Positions 30,715 through 39,774 are shown, numbered from the stretch's first letter. The stretch: DNA of 39,774 nucleotides from JAUVXJ01 sp964577995 (GCA_964577995.1 CAZOBP010000008.1:1-39774); one strand, 5' to 3'. A program made the numbers and translations. Notes: generated by a model from the sequence alone, not told the origin.

Positions 30715-33163
30715 ACCCTCCAGGACCTCCATTCCGCTCTACGCGCCAGTCATTCTGTCTACGCTGCTCTTCGTTGGCCTCGGTTTCCGTGTGGTCTACT
30801 TGCGCAACATCAGCCTTCACGTGGACGAGTTCATCTCCCTTCTGGCCATTCGGGGTATCCTCGAGCATGGCTATCCGCTGTTGCCCTCGGGCACGCTGTA
30901 CGAGCAGGCTCTCTTGTTCTCGTATCTGGAGGCGGCCTTGCTCAAGGTCCTGGGCTTCGACGCTCTGGTCGGGCGTGCTTTCAGCGTGGCCTTGAGTCTG
31001 GCCACTATTGCGCTTTTGTATTATGTGGGCAGCAAGCTCTTCTCGACGCCCGTGGGTCTGGTAGCCGCTGCTCTGGGGACGCTCTCGGCAGAGGCCATCG
31101 CCTGGGGGGCACGGGTAAGGATGTACGCCTTGCTCCAGTTGCTGGTGCTCCTCTCAGTATGGTTCCTGTGGCGGGCTTGCACCGAGCGAGATGGTGCTCG
31201 CTACCGTTGGATGGGGATTCTCTGCTACCTGGCGGCTCTGTTCACGCACCCGGTGAGTGTGCTGCTCTACGTGCCCTTGTTGTTGGGGCTGCTTTTTCTC
31301 ATGGGGCCTCGTGGCGCCATCAGGCCAGGTTCGATCATCGAGGCAGGGTTTCCTCTGGTGGGCATAGCGGCGACGTTTGTGCTGAAGGCCATCGGGCAGC
31401 CGGGTCAGCTAGAGGCGCTGTCCGAAGCGCGTCCGTATCTGGCGCCCACCCTGGATGCGGTGACCGGTTTCCAGCCCATAGCTCCCTTCTTCCTCACTCT
31501 TGAGCGTCTACCTCTGAGTATCCTCTGCTTGGTCGGCCTCGGTGTAGTGGTCGCGGCGCTGGTGGTCGGTGCGCGGGGCAAGGGGGCGAGGGTTCTTGCC
31601 CAGCCAGGCTGGCGTGCAGCTCTGTTCCTGTACCTCATCTTGGCATCGACCGTCTTGGAGATGGTATTCCTGGTGGGGCCGACATGGCGGGACAGTCGGT
31701 ATCTGTTCATGGTAGAGCCGTTGTTCTTTCTTACGGCTACCTGGATGGCGGTCCTGGCCGTGGGTTGGCTCTGTCGCCAACTGAAGCACGCTCGGCCAGC
31801 CTGGCTATGGGGCGAGGCCGTTGGGGAACCCATCTCCCGGCCGCTGACCTGCATGCTGGTGTTTGGTGCCTTGCTCCTTCTGGTGCCCGCCGCTCGCGAA
31901 ACCGTTACCGAGCAGGAGTGGGGCTACGACCTGGCGTTCCAGTACCTGGGAGAGCAGTGGCAGGAGGGCGACACCGTATTGACGATCGTGCCTTTCGCCT
32001 GCGAGCTCTATCTTCCTCGGTGCGACTACTATGCCTCGGGCAAGGCGTACGAGGAATACGTCTTCCTCAAGAGTGGTGTTCTTATCGACCGTTGGATCGG
32101 GGCACCCCTTGTGAGTTCAGCCTCTCAACTCGAGGATGTCCTGAGGAACGGCTCACGAGTCTGGTTCGTGGTGGATGGCTGGCGGCTGGCCGAACGCTTC
32201 GACCTGGATTTCATCCGCACGGTGGTCGAGCAGATGGACGTGGTGCACGAGGTCCAGGGGGTCAGGGTTCTCCTGGCCGAGGGGTTCCAGGAGCCGTCAG
32301 AGCCAGAGGTGAGCGAAACCCTGGCCATCGATTTTGGAGGACAGGTCGAACTCGTAGGCTATGAGCTTTCGAGCGACGTGCTTGCCCCTGGTTCGGAGGT
32401 GCCGCTGACCCTGTACTGGAAGGCGCAACGGCCAATAGCTGAGGAGTACACAGTGTTCGTCCACCTGCAAGGGAGTGAAGGGTCGCCGATCTCTCAAGAC
32501 GACTTCCCTCCACTGGAGAATCTCTATCCCACCTACTACTGGACAGAGGACGAGACGGTGCCTGATCCGCGCCTCTTGAACATTCCGAGTGACGTGGCGC
32601 CTGGATGGTATCGCCTGGCGGTTGGACTGTACCGCAGTGGAGACGGCGTGCGCCTACCGGTGGCCCAGGAGGTTGGATCTTCTGGCAGAGACTTCGTGGT
32701 TCTCGACTACGTCTGGGTTGGCGAAGATGAAGAACTGGCGGCTTCTGAACCCTTGGCTGCGAATCTGGGCGACCAGGTGTTGCTGCTGGGACACGACGGC
32801 GTGCCTCGTTCGGTGGAAGCAGGGCAGGATGTGCATCTCACGCTCTACTGGCAGGCACTGGGCGGAATCGCTGAGGATTACACCGTCTTCGTGCATCTCT
32901 CGGATGCGGGGGGGCGGACCGTAGGTCAATACGATGGCCAACCGATGCAGGGCTTCTATCCCACGTCCCGCTGGGACGTAGGCGAGACGGTGCGAGACGA
33001 AGTTGACCTCGCTGTGGAGTCGTCGGTTCCCCCGGGCCGGTACCAGGTGGTGGCGGGGATGTATCTTCTGAGTACCGCCGAGCGATTGCCCGTACTGGAC
33101 GCGCAGGGAGAGGTGATCGGTGATACGGTTCATCTTGGCGAAGTGACGGTGGTAGGGGACTAG
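30701..33163 (+). CDS. GT39/ArnT-like membrane glycosyltransferase with two C-terminal beta-rich repeats, 820 aa
   Basis: A GT-C enzyme and paralogue of the 838-aa protein encoded at 21879. The catalytic-type loop SLHVDEF carries D42-E43 after the first membrane helix. LYEQALLFSYLEAALLKVLG and WGARVRMYALLQ match the paralogue, and there are about 10 more membrane segments to residue 405. Two repeats lie at about 541-673 and 685-818, with YTVFVHL, W-x-x-GE/DE-T-V and the terminal IGDTVHLGEV. A 19-base identical block (23151-23169 and 31922-31940) lies in both genes. ATG 30701 overlaps the GT4 gene by 14 bases. It likely uses the polyprenyl-phosphate sugar made by the 28522 gene product. Acceptor is unknown. 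Confidence 0.82.
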   Translation: MTFSRPSRTSIPLYAPVILSTLLFVGLGFRVVYLRNISLHVDEFISLLAIRGILEHGYPLLPSGTLYEQALLFSYLEAALLKVLGFDALVGRAFSVALSLATIALLYYVGSKLFSTPVGLVAAALGTLSAEAIAWGARVRMYALLQLLVLLSVWFLWRACTERDGARYRWMGILCYLAALFTHPVSVLLYVPLLLGLLFLMGPRGAIRPGSIIEAGFPLVGIAATFVLKAIGQPGQLEALSEARPYLAPTLDAVTGFQPIAPFFLTLERLPLSILCLVGLGVVVAALVVGARGKGARVLAQPGWRAALFLYLILASTVLEMVFLVGPTWRDSRYLFMVEPLFFLTATWMAVLAVGWLCRQLKHARPAWLWGEAVGEPISRPLTCMLVFGALLLLVPAARETVTEQEWGYDLAFQYLGEQWQEGDTVLTIVPFACELYLPRCDYYASGKAYEEYVFLKSGVLIDRWIGAPLVSSASQLEDVLRNGSRVWFVVDGWRLAERFDLDFIRTVVEQMDVVHEVQGVRVLLAEGFQEPSEPEVSETLAIDFGGQVELVGYELSSDVLAPGSEVPLTLYWKAQRPIAEEYTVFVHLQGSEGSPISQDDFPPLENLYPTYYWTEDETVPDPRLLNIPSDVAPGWYRLAVGLYRSGDGVRLPVAQEVGSSGRDFVVLDYVWVGEDEELAASEPLAANLGDQVLLLGHDGVPRSVEAGQDVHLTLYWQALGGIAEDYTVFVHLSDAGGRTVGQYDGQPMQGFYPTSRWDVGETVRDEVDLAVESSVPPGRYQVVAGMYLLSTAERLPVLDAQGEVIGDTVHLGEVTVVGD

Positions 33164-33164
33164 C

Positions 33165-35852
33165 ATGTCGGCGGCCAGCGTTGAGAGGGAAAACGGAGCC
33201 CGATGGGGGCGCTATCTGACTGGGGCGGCCCTGCTGGGCCTCTTTCTGTTCCACACTGCCCTCAATTGGATGTGGACGGAGGCCAACGTCACGTTGATGG
33301 GTTGGGACAGGTCCTCCCACCTGGCGAAGACGCTGATCTACAACGATATCCTTCGAGAGATCAACCTCAGGTCGCTGTTCACTGCGCTAACCTGGCCCTG
33401 GAATCGGCCTCCTTTCCCCTTCTTGACTGTGGTGCCTTTCTATCGCCTGTTTGGCGAATCGACCGATGTGGCGTTGATGAGCAACTGCCTGTATCTGGCG
33501 ATTCTTCTGTGGTCGGTGTACGGCATCGGGCGGGTGCTCTACGGACGCAAGGTGGGTCTCCTGGCCGCTTGTCTGGTTTCCTTCTATCCCATCCTGTTCA
33601 GTATCTCTCGCCTCTCCTACGTGGACTATGCGCTTACGGCGATGGTCGCCCTGGCTGTCTATCTTCTCCTCAAGACCGACGGCTTTCGCCACCGTGGGTG
33701 GTCACTGGCTTTCGGGTTGGGGATGGGGTTGGGTCTGCTCACCAAGTGGCCGTTCATCGCTTTCGCCGGTGTTCCCATCGCCTACGAGGCGTGGCACTCT
33801 GGCGCGCTGAAACGCCTGCTATTTGTGTCTTGGGGCGGCGCGAGGGGATCTACGAGGCGTCGCCGGGTGGTGACCTCTCCCTGGTTCCACGTTCTGGCTG
33901 CCCTGGCGTTGACCGCGATGTGGTACGTCCCCAACTGGGATCGCCTCCCTAGCTTCCTGTTGGGAGGGTGGCTCCCTCTGTTGTCTTGGATTCTCCTGAG
34001 CTTCACCGTCTACGTTGTGTCCAGGAGCGCGAGTCAAGGGACCAATCTCCTGAGTGCGATCTTGATCGGAGGCACCCTGGCATCTGCGTGGTCCTTGCCC
34101 AATATCGGCTTCTCGGGACGATTCGTGTTCGTGGCCTACGGTGGTGTGAACATCCAGGGCAAGGGCTTGAGCTTGTTGGATCCGACCTTCTACGTTCGCT
34201 ACTTGAGCATGATGCTCACCGAGCAACTCTCCCCCTTGTACTTCGCTGCGTTCATTGTGACGATCGTCGTGTTGGCCTATGCCTGGTTCCGCAAGGGCGC
34301 TGCAACTTCGAGGCGCGTAGGTCGCGAAGCATGGCTGCTGGCTCTGTGGCTCGTAGTCCCTTTCTTGATCTTCACGTTGTCTCAGACCTGGAACTCCCGG
34401 TTCAACATCGCGCTACTGCCGGCGGCCGCTCTCATCACTGCCCGGGGTCTGTTCAACATACGAGCGCGCGGGCTGAGAGCAGTCATCATCTCGCTGCTGG
34501 TCATCTGCGGCGTGGCGCAGTGTCTGGTCCTTTCAACCGATGATCTCTATGGCCTCTCCCAGGGGACCGTGGTAGAAATACCTGTGGTGGGCCGGCTCAA
34601 TCTCCTGGGCGAGGGGGCCTATATCACGCCTCCGGACTCCGCCGGCACCGACAGCGGGTACTGGGTGGCGCCGCAAATCCTTAGCGCCATCAGTGCGGAA
34701 TCGGATGGGCCGACGACTCTGGGACTCCTGGTGAACAACACTCACTTGAACGCTGACATCCTCAGATATCAGGCCTTGCTCGAATTCGAGGAGGTCGAGG
34801 TGCGGGATCTGGCCAGGGATGAGAGCGGGGCTGCGGTGTACACCCAGGTGTTCGCTTCGGACTATGTGGTTTTCAGCACACACGACCCCTACAAGCTGAG
34901 TGATGGAGCAAAGGAGGCCGTGCGCAGGATTGTAGAATCACCGGAAGTCTTCCAGGCAGTCTTCGAGCCTATTGGCGAGTATCAGTTCCCGGACGGAGAA
35001 GAGGTCTTCCTCTTCGGCAAGCGAATGCCTCCTGCCGAGCCGCAGGTGGAAGAGTACTACCAGCATCTGGTCGCGGGTCTGGGGACGACGTCGGGCGACG
35101 CGGATGCCATCATCATCGCCCCTCCCCAGGAAGCCGGCACGTTCGCTCGCTTCTACGAAGGCTCTTCCACCCTCTACCTCTTGCCCACGGGACAGACCGA
35201 CGAGGACCAGGCGGTTCTGGGGCAGGTCTTGGATGGCCACGATCGAGTGCACGTCGTTCTCCGGGGCGGGACCGAGGCGGATCCCGACCACCTCGTGGAG
35301 CGCTGGCTGAGTGAACATGCATACCGCACTGGAGATGAGTGGTATGGGGATGTGAGGTCGATCCTGTATGCCTCCCCCGGTGGAGAGGACGCAGCTCCCG
35401 TTGAGCGACGGGTTGAGGTCAACCTCGGCGGCGACATCTCCCTGGTGAGTCTGGAGCTACTGGGTGAAACCTTGGAGCCTGGGGGGATTGTGCGTGCTAC
35501 TCTGGAATGGTGTGCCCTGGAGCAGGTGGCTGAGGACTACGCGGTGTTCGTCCACCTCCTCGATGGTGAAGGCCAGGTGATAGCTCAGCACGATGGGCCG
35601 CCGGTGGGCGGCTTTCTCCCGACATCGACCTGGAACCTCGGAGAGACGATCAGGGACAAGCACGGTATTCTGGTTCCTCAGGGCACCGCTCCCGGCGAGT
35701 ACCTGCTGGTAGCTGGCCTGTACCTGCCCACTACCGGCGAGCGGCTGCAGGTTCTCGATGGGGGGGATCAAACGGGCGCTGATAGCGTCGAACTGGGGCC
35801 TATAGAGGTGGTGCCCACAGAGGCCAGCGCAGACGGTGATCAGGATGGGTGA
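33165..35852 (+). CDS. ArnT/GT39-like membrane glycosyltransferase with one C-terminal beta-rich repeat, 895 aa
   Basis: A large GT-C-like membrane protein. The first helix is followed by LMGWDRSSHLAKTLIYND with D48 as candidate catalytic acid; the WDR-x-x-HL loop replaces the DE pair of the other family. LSYVDYALTAMVALAVYLL, LLTKWPFIAFAG and LSQTWNSRFNIALLPA are strongly conserved with the next gene. About 11 membrane segments end near residue 460. A soluble part follows, including DSAGTDSGYWVAP, then one beta-rich module at about 750-885 homologous to the repeats of the 21879 and 30701 proteins. ATG is 1 base after the upstream stop. Predicted role is transfer of a lipid-linked sugar on the outer face; acceptor and sugar are unknown. 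Confidence 0.82.
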   Translation: MSAASVERENGARWGRYLTGAALLGLFLFHTALNWMWTEANVTLMGWDRSSHLAKTLIYNDILREINLRSLFTALTWPWNRPPFPFLTVVPFYRLFGESTDVALMSNCLYLAILLWSVYGIGRVLYGRKVGLLAACLVSFYPILFSISRLSYVDYALTAMVALAVYLLLKTDGFRHRGWSLAFGLGMGLGLLTKWPFIAFAGVPIAYEAWHSGALKRLLFVSWGGARGSTRRRRVVTSPWFHVLAALALTAMWYVPNWDRLPSFLLGGWLPLLSWILLSFTVYVVSRSASQGTNLLSAILIGGTLASAWSLPNIGFSGRFVFVAYGGVNIQGKGLSLLDPTFYVRYLSMMLTEQLSPLYFAAFIVTIVVLAYAWFRKGAATSRRVGREAWLLALWLVVPFLIFTLSQTWNSRFNIALLPAAALITARGLFNIRARGLRAVIISLLVICGVAQCLVLSTDDLYGLSQGTVVEIPVVGRLNLLGEGAYITPPDSAGTDSGYWVAPQILSAISAESDGPTTLGLLVNNTHLNADILRYQALLEFEEVEVRDLARDESGAAVYTQVFASDYVVFSTHDPYKLSDGAKEAVRRIVESPEVFQAVFEPIGEYQFPDGEEVFLFGKRMPPAEPQVEEYYQHLVAGLGTTSGDADAIIIAPPQEAGTFARFYEGSSTLYLLPTGQTDEDQAVLGQVLDGHDRVHVVLRGGTEADPDHLVERWLSEHAYRTGDEWYGDVRSILYASPGGEDAAPVERRVEVNLGGDISLVSLELLGETLEPGGIVRATLEWCALEQVAEDYAVFVHLLDGEGQVIAQHDGPPVGGFLPTSTWNLGETIRDKHGILVPQGTAPGEYLLVAGLYLPTTGERLQVLDGGDQTGADSVELGPIEVVPTEASADGDQDG

Positions 35853-38091
35853 GGTGTCGGGAAGAAGCGACACAAGACGTACCAGGTGGACGAGTCTGGC
35901 GGCGGTCTTGGCGCTCGTTGTCTTTCACGTGGCCAATAACTGGGCGTTCGTCGTGGCCCAAGTGACGATACTTGGCTGGGACCGGCCTGCCCATCTGGTG
36001 AGGACTCTCATCTACAACGAGATGCTGGCTGAGATCAATCTCAGGAGCCTCTTCGAGGTTCTGACCTGGTCGTGGAACCGTCCCCCGCTCAGTCATCTGG
36101 TGGCTGTGCCCTTCTACCGTTTGTTTGGGGTATCGACCGATGTGGCGTTGATGAGGAATGCGGTCTTCGTGGCCATCTTGATTCTCTCGGTCTACGGCAT
36201 CGGCCGCAGGTTCTACGGTGAAGGCGTGGGATTGCTCAGTGCTTTTCTCGTCTCCACCTATCCCATTCTATTCTCCATATCGCGCATGCCCTACGTGGAC
36301 TACTCGTTGACGGCCATGGTGGCTCTGGCCGTGTACCTTCTGGTAGCCAGCGAGGGCTTCCGCCATCGAGGCTACTCGCTGTGGTTGGGGCTGGCGATTG
36401 GGCTGGGGATCCTCACCAAGTGGCCCTTCGTGGCCTTCGCGGGCGGCCCCATCGCCTACGTGGCTGTTCGGTCTGGAGCGCTGAGAGACGTCAAAGCTGT
36501 TCTCACGACGAGAATGGAGATCCTCCCTGCGTGGCGTCGGTTCTGGAGATCTCCCCTTTTTCATGCCATTGCTGGACTGTGTCTGGCCCTGTTGTGGTAC
36601 TGGCCGAACCGGGACCGTCTGGAAGGGTTCGCTCTGGGCTACTGGCTGATACCTATCTCGTGGCTCCTGGTCAGCCTGACCCTGTTCGCCCTGTGGCGGC
36701 CTTCCGGTCAGGGCGCCCATCTCCTGAGCGCGATGATGATTGGTGCCACCGTAGGGAGCGTGTGGTCGTTGCCCAATCTCCGCTTCTCCGAACGCTTCTT
36801 GACGGTGGTTTACAGCGGCCTGAACATGGAGGGCACGGGGCTGGGACCGTTGAGCCCCTCGTTCTACGTCCGATACCTGAGGTACTTGCCCTACGAGCAG
36901 CTCTCGCCCCTGTACTTCTGCGTTCTGGTGTTTGCTGTGATCTTCCTGTTGTACTCTCGTTGGCGCAAGACGGGGGGCAGATCCCTAGTGAGAGGTGTGA
37001 ACCAGTCCACGTGGATCCTGGTCCTGTGGTTTGCCATATCGCTGCTCGTCTTCACCTTCTCCCTGACCATGAACTCGCGCTTCGACGTGGCTCTCCTGCC
37101 TCCCCTGGCACTCGTCTCGGCCCGAGGACTCCAGGAGGTCAGGCCTGTCCTGGCGCGGCGCGTTGTTGTGGCCCTGGTGGTCTTCCTGGGATTGGTGCAG
37201 TTCTTTGCCCTCTCCTACGACGGTCTGGGCTGGCTGCGGGAAGGGGCGCTAGTGAGGCTGCCAGGCCTTGGTGAGGTGAACCTGCTAGCTGAGGGCAGCT
37301 ACGTAGAATTGCCCTCGTCGGGCCGCACTGACTCCGGGTACTTCGTGGCCCCGCTGGTTCTGGACCTGGTCGAAGAGCAGAGAGTGCGGGATGGCAGGGA
37401 CGTCGTCCAGTTGGGTAACCTCGTCAATCGCTCCTACTCCAATAACGCCATCTTGCAGTACCTGATGTACGATACTTACCCGGGCATCATGTTGCGGGAG
37501 TTCGCCCGCGATGGCTGGGAGGAGCCGCCGTTCTACGAGCGTCTGTTCGAGTGTGACTTCCTGCTGATGAAGACCGATCCGCTGCCCGGGTTGAGGGAAC
37601 ACGGGCAGGAAGCGATGAGGATCGTCGAGAGCGCCCCCTCCTTCTTCGAGGAGAGCTTCGAGGTGGTCTGGGAGCATACGTTGCCCGATGGGGACACGGT
37701 CTACCTGTGCAAGAAACGGTATTCTCTGGAGGGAGAGTACGCCGAAACGGACTTCCGGGCAGCGGCAGCGGAGATAGAGAGCCTCGCGCAGGATGGCGAT
37801 GGCATAATCCTCGTCCCAGGGGCCCAGGTGGAGGCGCTGGGACGGTATTACACAGGCGATCTTCCAGCCTATCCTCTGCCTGCGGAGGCCCCTCTGGAGG
37901 AGGAAGCCGTTGAGCAGGAGCTTGCTGGCATAGTCAGAGCCCACGAACGGGTATTCCTCGTCGTGTGGACCGGCGGCGACACCGAGGCCGCCGCGTTGGT
38001 GAGCGGCTGGTTGGATGAACACTCCCTTCAGATAAGCGAGTCCGAGCATGGGGAAGAGCACGTTTTTCTCTATGCCGCCAAGACGGGCTGA
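35845..38091 (+). CDS. ArnT/GT39-like membrane glycosyltransferase without the beta-rich repeat, 748 aa
   Basis: A tandem duplicate of the gene at 33165. The matching loop ILGWDRPAHLVRTLIYNEML has D46, and MPYVDYSLTAMVALAVYLL, ILTKWPFVAFAGGPIAY and LTMNSRFDVALLPP align along the whole membrane part. The soluble region includes GRTDSGYFVAP. The final module of about 135 residues present in the neighbour is absent, and the protein ends after LQISESEHGEEHVFLYAAK. A 23-base identical block lies at 33459-33481 and 36133-36155. ATG 35845 overlaps the previous stop by 8 bases; the in-frame GTG 35836 would add 3 residues. Same predicted role as its neighbour. Confidence 0.82.
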   Translation: MGEVSGRSDTRRTRWTSLAAVLALVVFHVANNWAFVVAQVTILGWDRPAHLVRTLIYNEMLAEINLRSLFEVLTWSWNRPPLSHLVAVPFYRLFGVSTDVALMRNAVFVAILILSVYGIGRRFYGEGVGLLSAFLVSTYPILFSISRMPYVDYSLTAMVALAVYLLVASEGFRHRGYSLWLGLAIGLGILTKWPFVAFAGGPIAYVAVRSGALRDVKAVLTTRMEILPAWRRFWRSPLFHAIAGLCLALLWYWPNRDRLEGFALGYWLIPISWLLVSLTLFALWRPSGQGAHLLSAMMIGATVGSVWSLPNLRFSERFLTVVYSGLNMEGTGLGPLSPSFYVRYLRYLPYEQLSPLYFCVLVFAVIFLLYSRWRKTGGRSLVRGVNQSTWILVLWFAISLLVFTFSLTMNSRFDVALLPPLALVSARGLQEVRPVLARRVVVALVVFLGLVQFFALSYDGLGWLREGALVRLPGLGEVNLLAEGSYVELPSSGRTDSGYFVAPLVLDLVEEQRVRDGRDVVQLGNLVNRSYSNNAILQYLMYDTYPGIMLREFARDGWEEPPFYERLFECDFLLMKTDPLPGLREHGQEAMRIVESAPSFFEESFEVVWEHTLPDGDTVYLCKKRYSLEGEYAETDFRAAAAEIESLAQDGDGIILVPGAQVEALGRYYTGDLPAYPLPAEAPLEEEAVEQELAGIVRAHERVFLVVWTGGDTEAAALVSGWLDEHSLQISESEHGEEHVFLYAAKTG

Positions 38092-38212
38092 CGTAAGGAG
38101 CAGTGGACAGAAAGGTGCGGGCTGGAAACACAGGCATGCGTTCCGTGGCTTCGACAAAGGTAGCAGGTGCACGGCGAGTGTGGGCTACCGTGGGACACCG
38201 CATTGGTGACGG

Positions 38213-39774
38213 ATGAGCGACGAGCGTCGTGGGAGCGACACTGCTCGGACGTGGGGACGGCTCGCAGGCGTGCTCTTGATCGCCGTCCTGCTTCTTGCCG
38301 TGGCACTGCGGCTCTGGGGCCTTGATGCCAGGGGCCTCTGGCAGGATGAGATCTTCACCAGCGCCATCGCGTCCGCCGATAACAGTCTGTCTGAAGTGGT
38401 TTCCATCCCGCTCTACAACACGGCGCTGCCGGCTCCGCCACTCTACTTCCTCGTCACGCACGCCTTCCTGCATCTGGGAGACGACGACTTCTTGCTGAGG
38501 TTTCCTGCGCTGGTGTTCGGCGCGCTGGGCGTGGCTGCGACGTACGCCCTCGGGGCGCGGCTGTGGGGGAAGAGGGAAGGTCTTGTAGGCGCCTTGCTGC
38601 TGGCCGTTGCTCCACTACACCTACGCTACTCCCAGGATGCTCGCTTCTACACACTGCAGGTATTCCTCTCGCTGTTGTCCGCGTATTTCCTTTATCGAGC
38701 TGTTCTCTCCAGGGACAGGGAGTGGAAATGGTTCGTGGGGTTCGTGCTGTGCACTGCTCTGAATCTCTACAACCACCTCTTTGCCTTCTTCGTGCTCGGG
38801 GCGGAGATGACCTTCGTGGCAGGTCTGTGGGTCGCATGCACCGGCATGGGGATGAGAGATGCTCGGCACTCTCGTGGGGAAGGGAAGCGGCGGCGGGTCG
38901 CGCTGGACAGAAAGCGAGTGTTGGCATTCGTGGTCAGCTTGACTATCATTGCGTTGGCTTATACGCCTATGGTCCCGCACCTGTGGCGCGGGCTGAGCGG
39001 GAGTAAGGGCCTGGAGGGGATCGGAGGAGGAGCTGGGTTAGCGCCCTCCGTGGCCATCCAGGCGCTTGACAGTTGGGGGCTCGATTCTGGATGGAGAGTC
39101 CTCGTTCTCTTTGTCCCCTTCGCCGTGGGCACAGTTGCCGCAGCGCGGAGCGAGCGGGCGCAGTTGTGGCTGGCGTGTTGCTGGATCCTGGTGCCCCTCG
39201 GTGCGCTCACCGTCTTGCCGGCAGGGCACGGCTTTCGACCCCGATACGTGCTGTTCATGTTGCCGTTGTATCTGCTCTTCGCGGCCAGGGGCCTGACAGC
39301 GACCGTCTCCTTCGTCAGCCAACGGTGGGCAGGCGGCACGAGGCGGCTCGAGATAGTTGGTCTGGCGATCCTGCTGGCTGGGATCGGGGCGGTGACCTTC
39401 CCAGTGGTGGGGGCTTACTACGAGGAAGACAGGGCGAACTGGAGGGCCGTGGCGGCACTGGTAGCGGGCCGGATATCTCCAGGCGACGTTGTGGTTTCGC
39501 CCGGACCATTCTCTCAGGTGGTCATGCCGCGCTACGAGGAGAGCCTGAAAGGGGCGACTTTCCTGATCGGTGGCAGTGAAGTGTTTCTATCGACCGGGGC
39601 GGTTCATGAAGGCGGGGTGTGGTTCGTGGGTCCGGCGCGTGACAAGATGGGGGCCATCGAAAACGAACTGACAGAGGCGCTGGGCTTCTTCTTCAAGGTG
39701 GCCTTCGAAGTCAACGACGAGAGCGCAGCACGAGGCAGGGAGTTGAAGATCGCGCCTGTGATGTACGACGATCT
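38213..39774 (+). CDS. GT39 family membrane glycosyltransferase, 3' end outside the window
   Basis: An uninterrupted frame of 520 codons runs from ATG 38213 to the window edge. The first membrane helix (about 17-36) is followed by the catalytic-type loop GLWQDEIFTS with D45-E46, the classical PMT_2 acidic pair. HLGDDDFLLRFPALVFG, APLHLRYSQDARFYTLQ (a conserved GT39 element) and YNHLFAFFVLGAEM come next. FRPRYVLFMLPLYLLFAARGL is the usual last-but-one helix with the RY-x-x-x-x-PL motif. The soluble tail begins near residue 400 (EDRANWRAVAALVAG). It differs from the other four GT-C proteins and is closer to the common bacterial GT39 type. The gap of 121 bases before it has no visible promoter. 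Confidence 0.85.
   Translation, partial: MSDERRGSDTARTWGRLAGVLLIAVLLLAVALRLWGLDARGLWQDEIFTSAIASADNSLSEVVSIPLYNTALPAPPLYFLVTHAFLHLGDDDFLLRFPALVFGALGVAATYALGARLWGKREGLVGALLLAVAPLHLRYSQDARFYTLQVFLSLLSAYFLYRAVLSRDREWKWFVGFVLCTALNLYNHLFAFFVLGAEMTFVAGLWVACTGMGMRDARHSRGEGKRRRVALDRKRVLAFVVSLTIIALAYTPMVPHLWRGLSGSKGLEGIGGGAGLAPSVAIQALDSWGLDSGWRVLVLFVPFAVGTVAAARSERAQLWLACCWILVPLGALTVLPAGHGFRPRYVLFMLPLYLLFAARGLTATVSFVSQRWAGGTRRLEIVGLAILLAGIGAVTFPVVGAYYEEDRANWRAVAALVAGRISPGDVVVSPGPFSQVVMPRYEESLKGATFLIGGSEVFLSTGAVHEGGVWFVGPARDKMGAIENELTEALGFFFKVAFEVNDESAARGRELKIAPVMYDD

Overview
The window is a 39.8 kb piece of a high-GC (about 60 % by eye) bacterial draft genome. It includes one scaffold gap of 100 N at 15528-15627. 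Every recognisable gene is on the + strand. The mix of genes suggests a Chloroflexota-like (Anaerolineae-type) or similar environmental bacterium: membrane glycosyltransferases with extracytoplasmic beta-rich repeats, dolichol-phosphate-mannose-synthase-like GT2 enzymes, a flippase-like protein beside an alkaline-phosphatase-superfamily protein, and frequent GTG and TTG starts. The taxonomic placement is inference, not proof.

Region 1 (1-2554) is one-carbon metabolism: the tail of a cobalamin-independent methionine-synthase-like protein, a GNAT acetyltransferase and S-adenosylhomocysteinase (ahcY). Region 2 (2766-7760) opens with a good promoter. It carries rmd and gmd (GDP-mannose to GDP-D-rhamnose), a TatD-type hydrolase, a long-chain polyprenyl diphosphate synthase (lipid carrier supply) and a WbbL-like GT2.

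Region 3 (7762-18683) is a glycan assembly and decoration segment: three GT4 transferases, a nucleotide-sugar epimerase with a zinc-ribbon-like insertion, two methyltransferases, a radical SAM protein and a gap-split membrane protein. It also holds an 880-base gene-free stretch with a cluster of hairpins.

Region 4 (18993-25389) is a compact membrane module: AglD/LPG-synthase-like flippase candidate, phosphodiesterase, GT39-like transferase with two beta-rich repeats, and a polyprenyl-phosphate-sugar synthase. Region 5 (25390-28473) contains two broken genes, a GT2 with a one-base deletion plus a nonsense codon and a frameshifted membrane protein, on either side of an intact hexapeptide acyltransferase and a methyltransferase.

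Region 6 (28446-39774) has its own promoter. It carries a second polyprenyl-phosphate-sugar synthase, a GT4 and four more GT39/ArnT-like membrane enzymes; two of these are a tandem duplicate and the last runs off the window.

Taken together the locus looks like a surface polysaccharide or glycoprotein glycan factory. Cytoplasmic enzymes make GDP-D-rhamnose and other sugars, GT2/GT4 enzymes build on a polyprenyl carrier, and DPM-like synthases load single sugars on polyprenyl phosphate. GT-C enzymes then transfer those sugars outside the membrane. No Wzx, Wzy or ABC exporter is visible. RNA genes, CRISPR arrays and insertion sequences were not seen.
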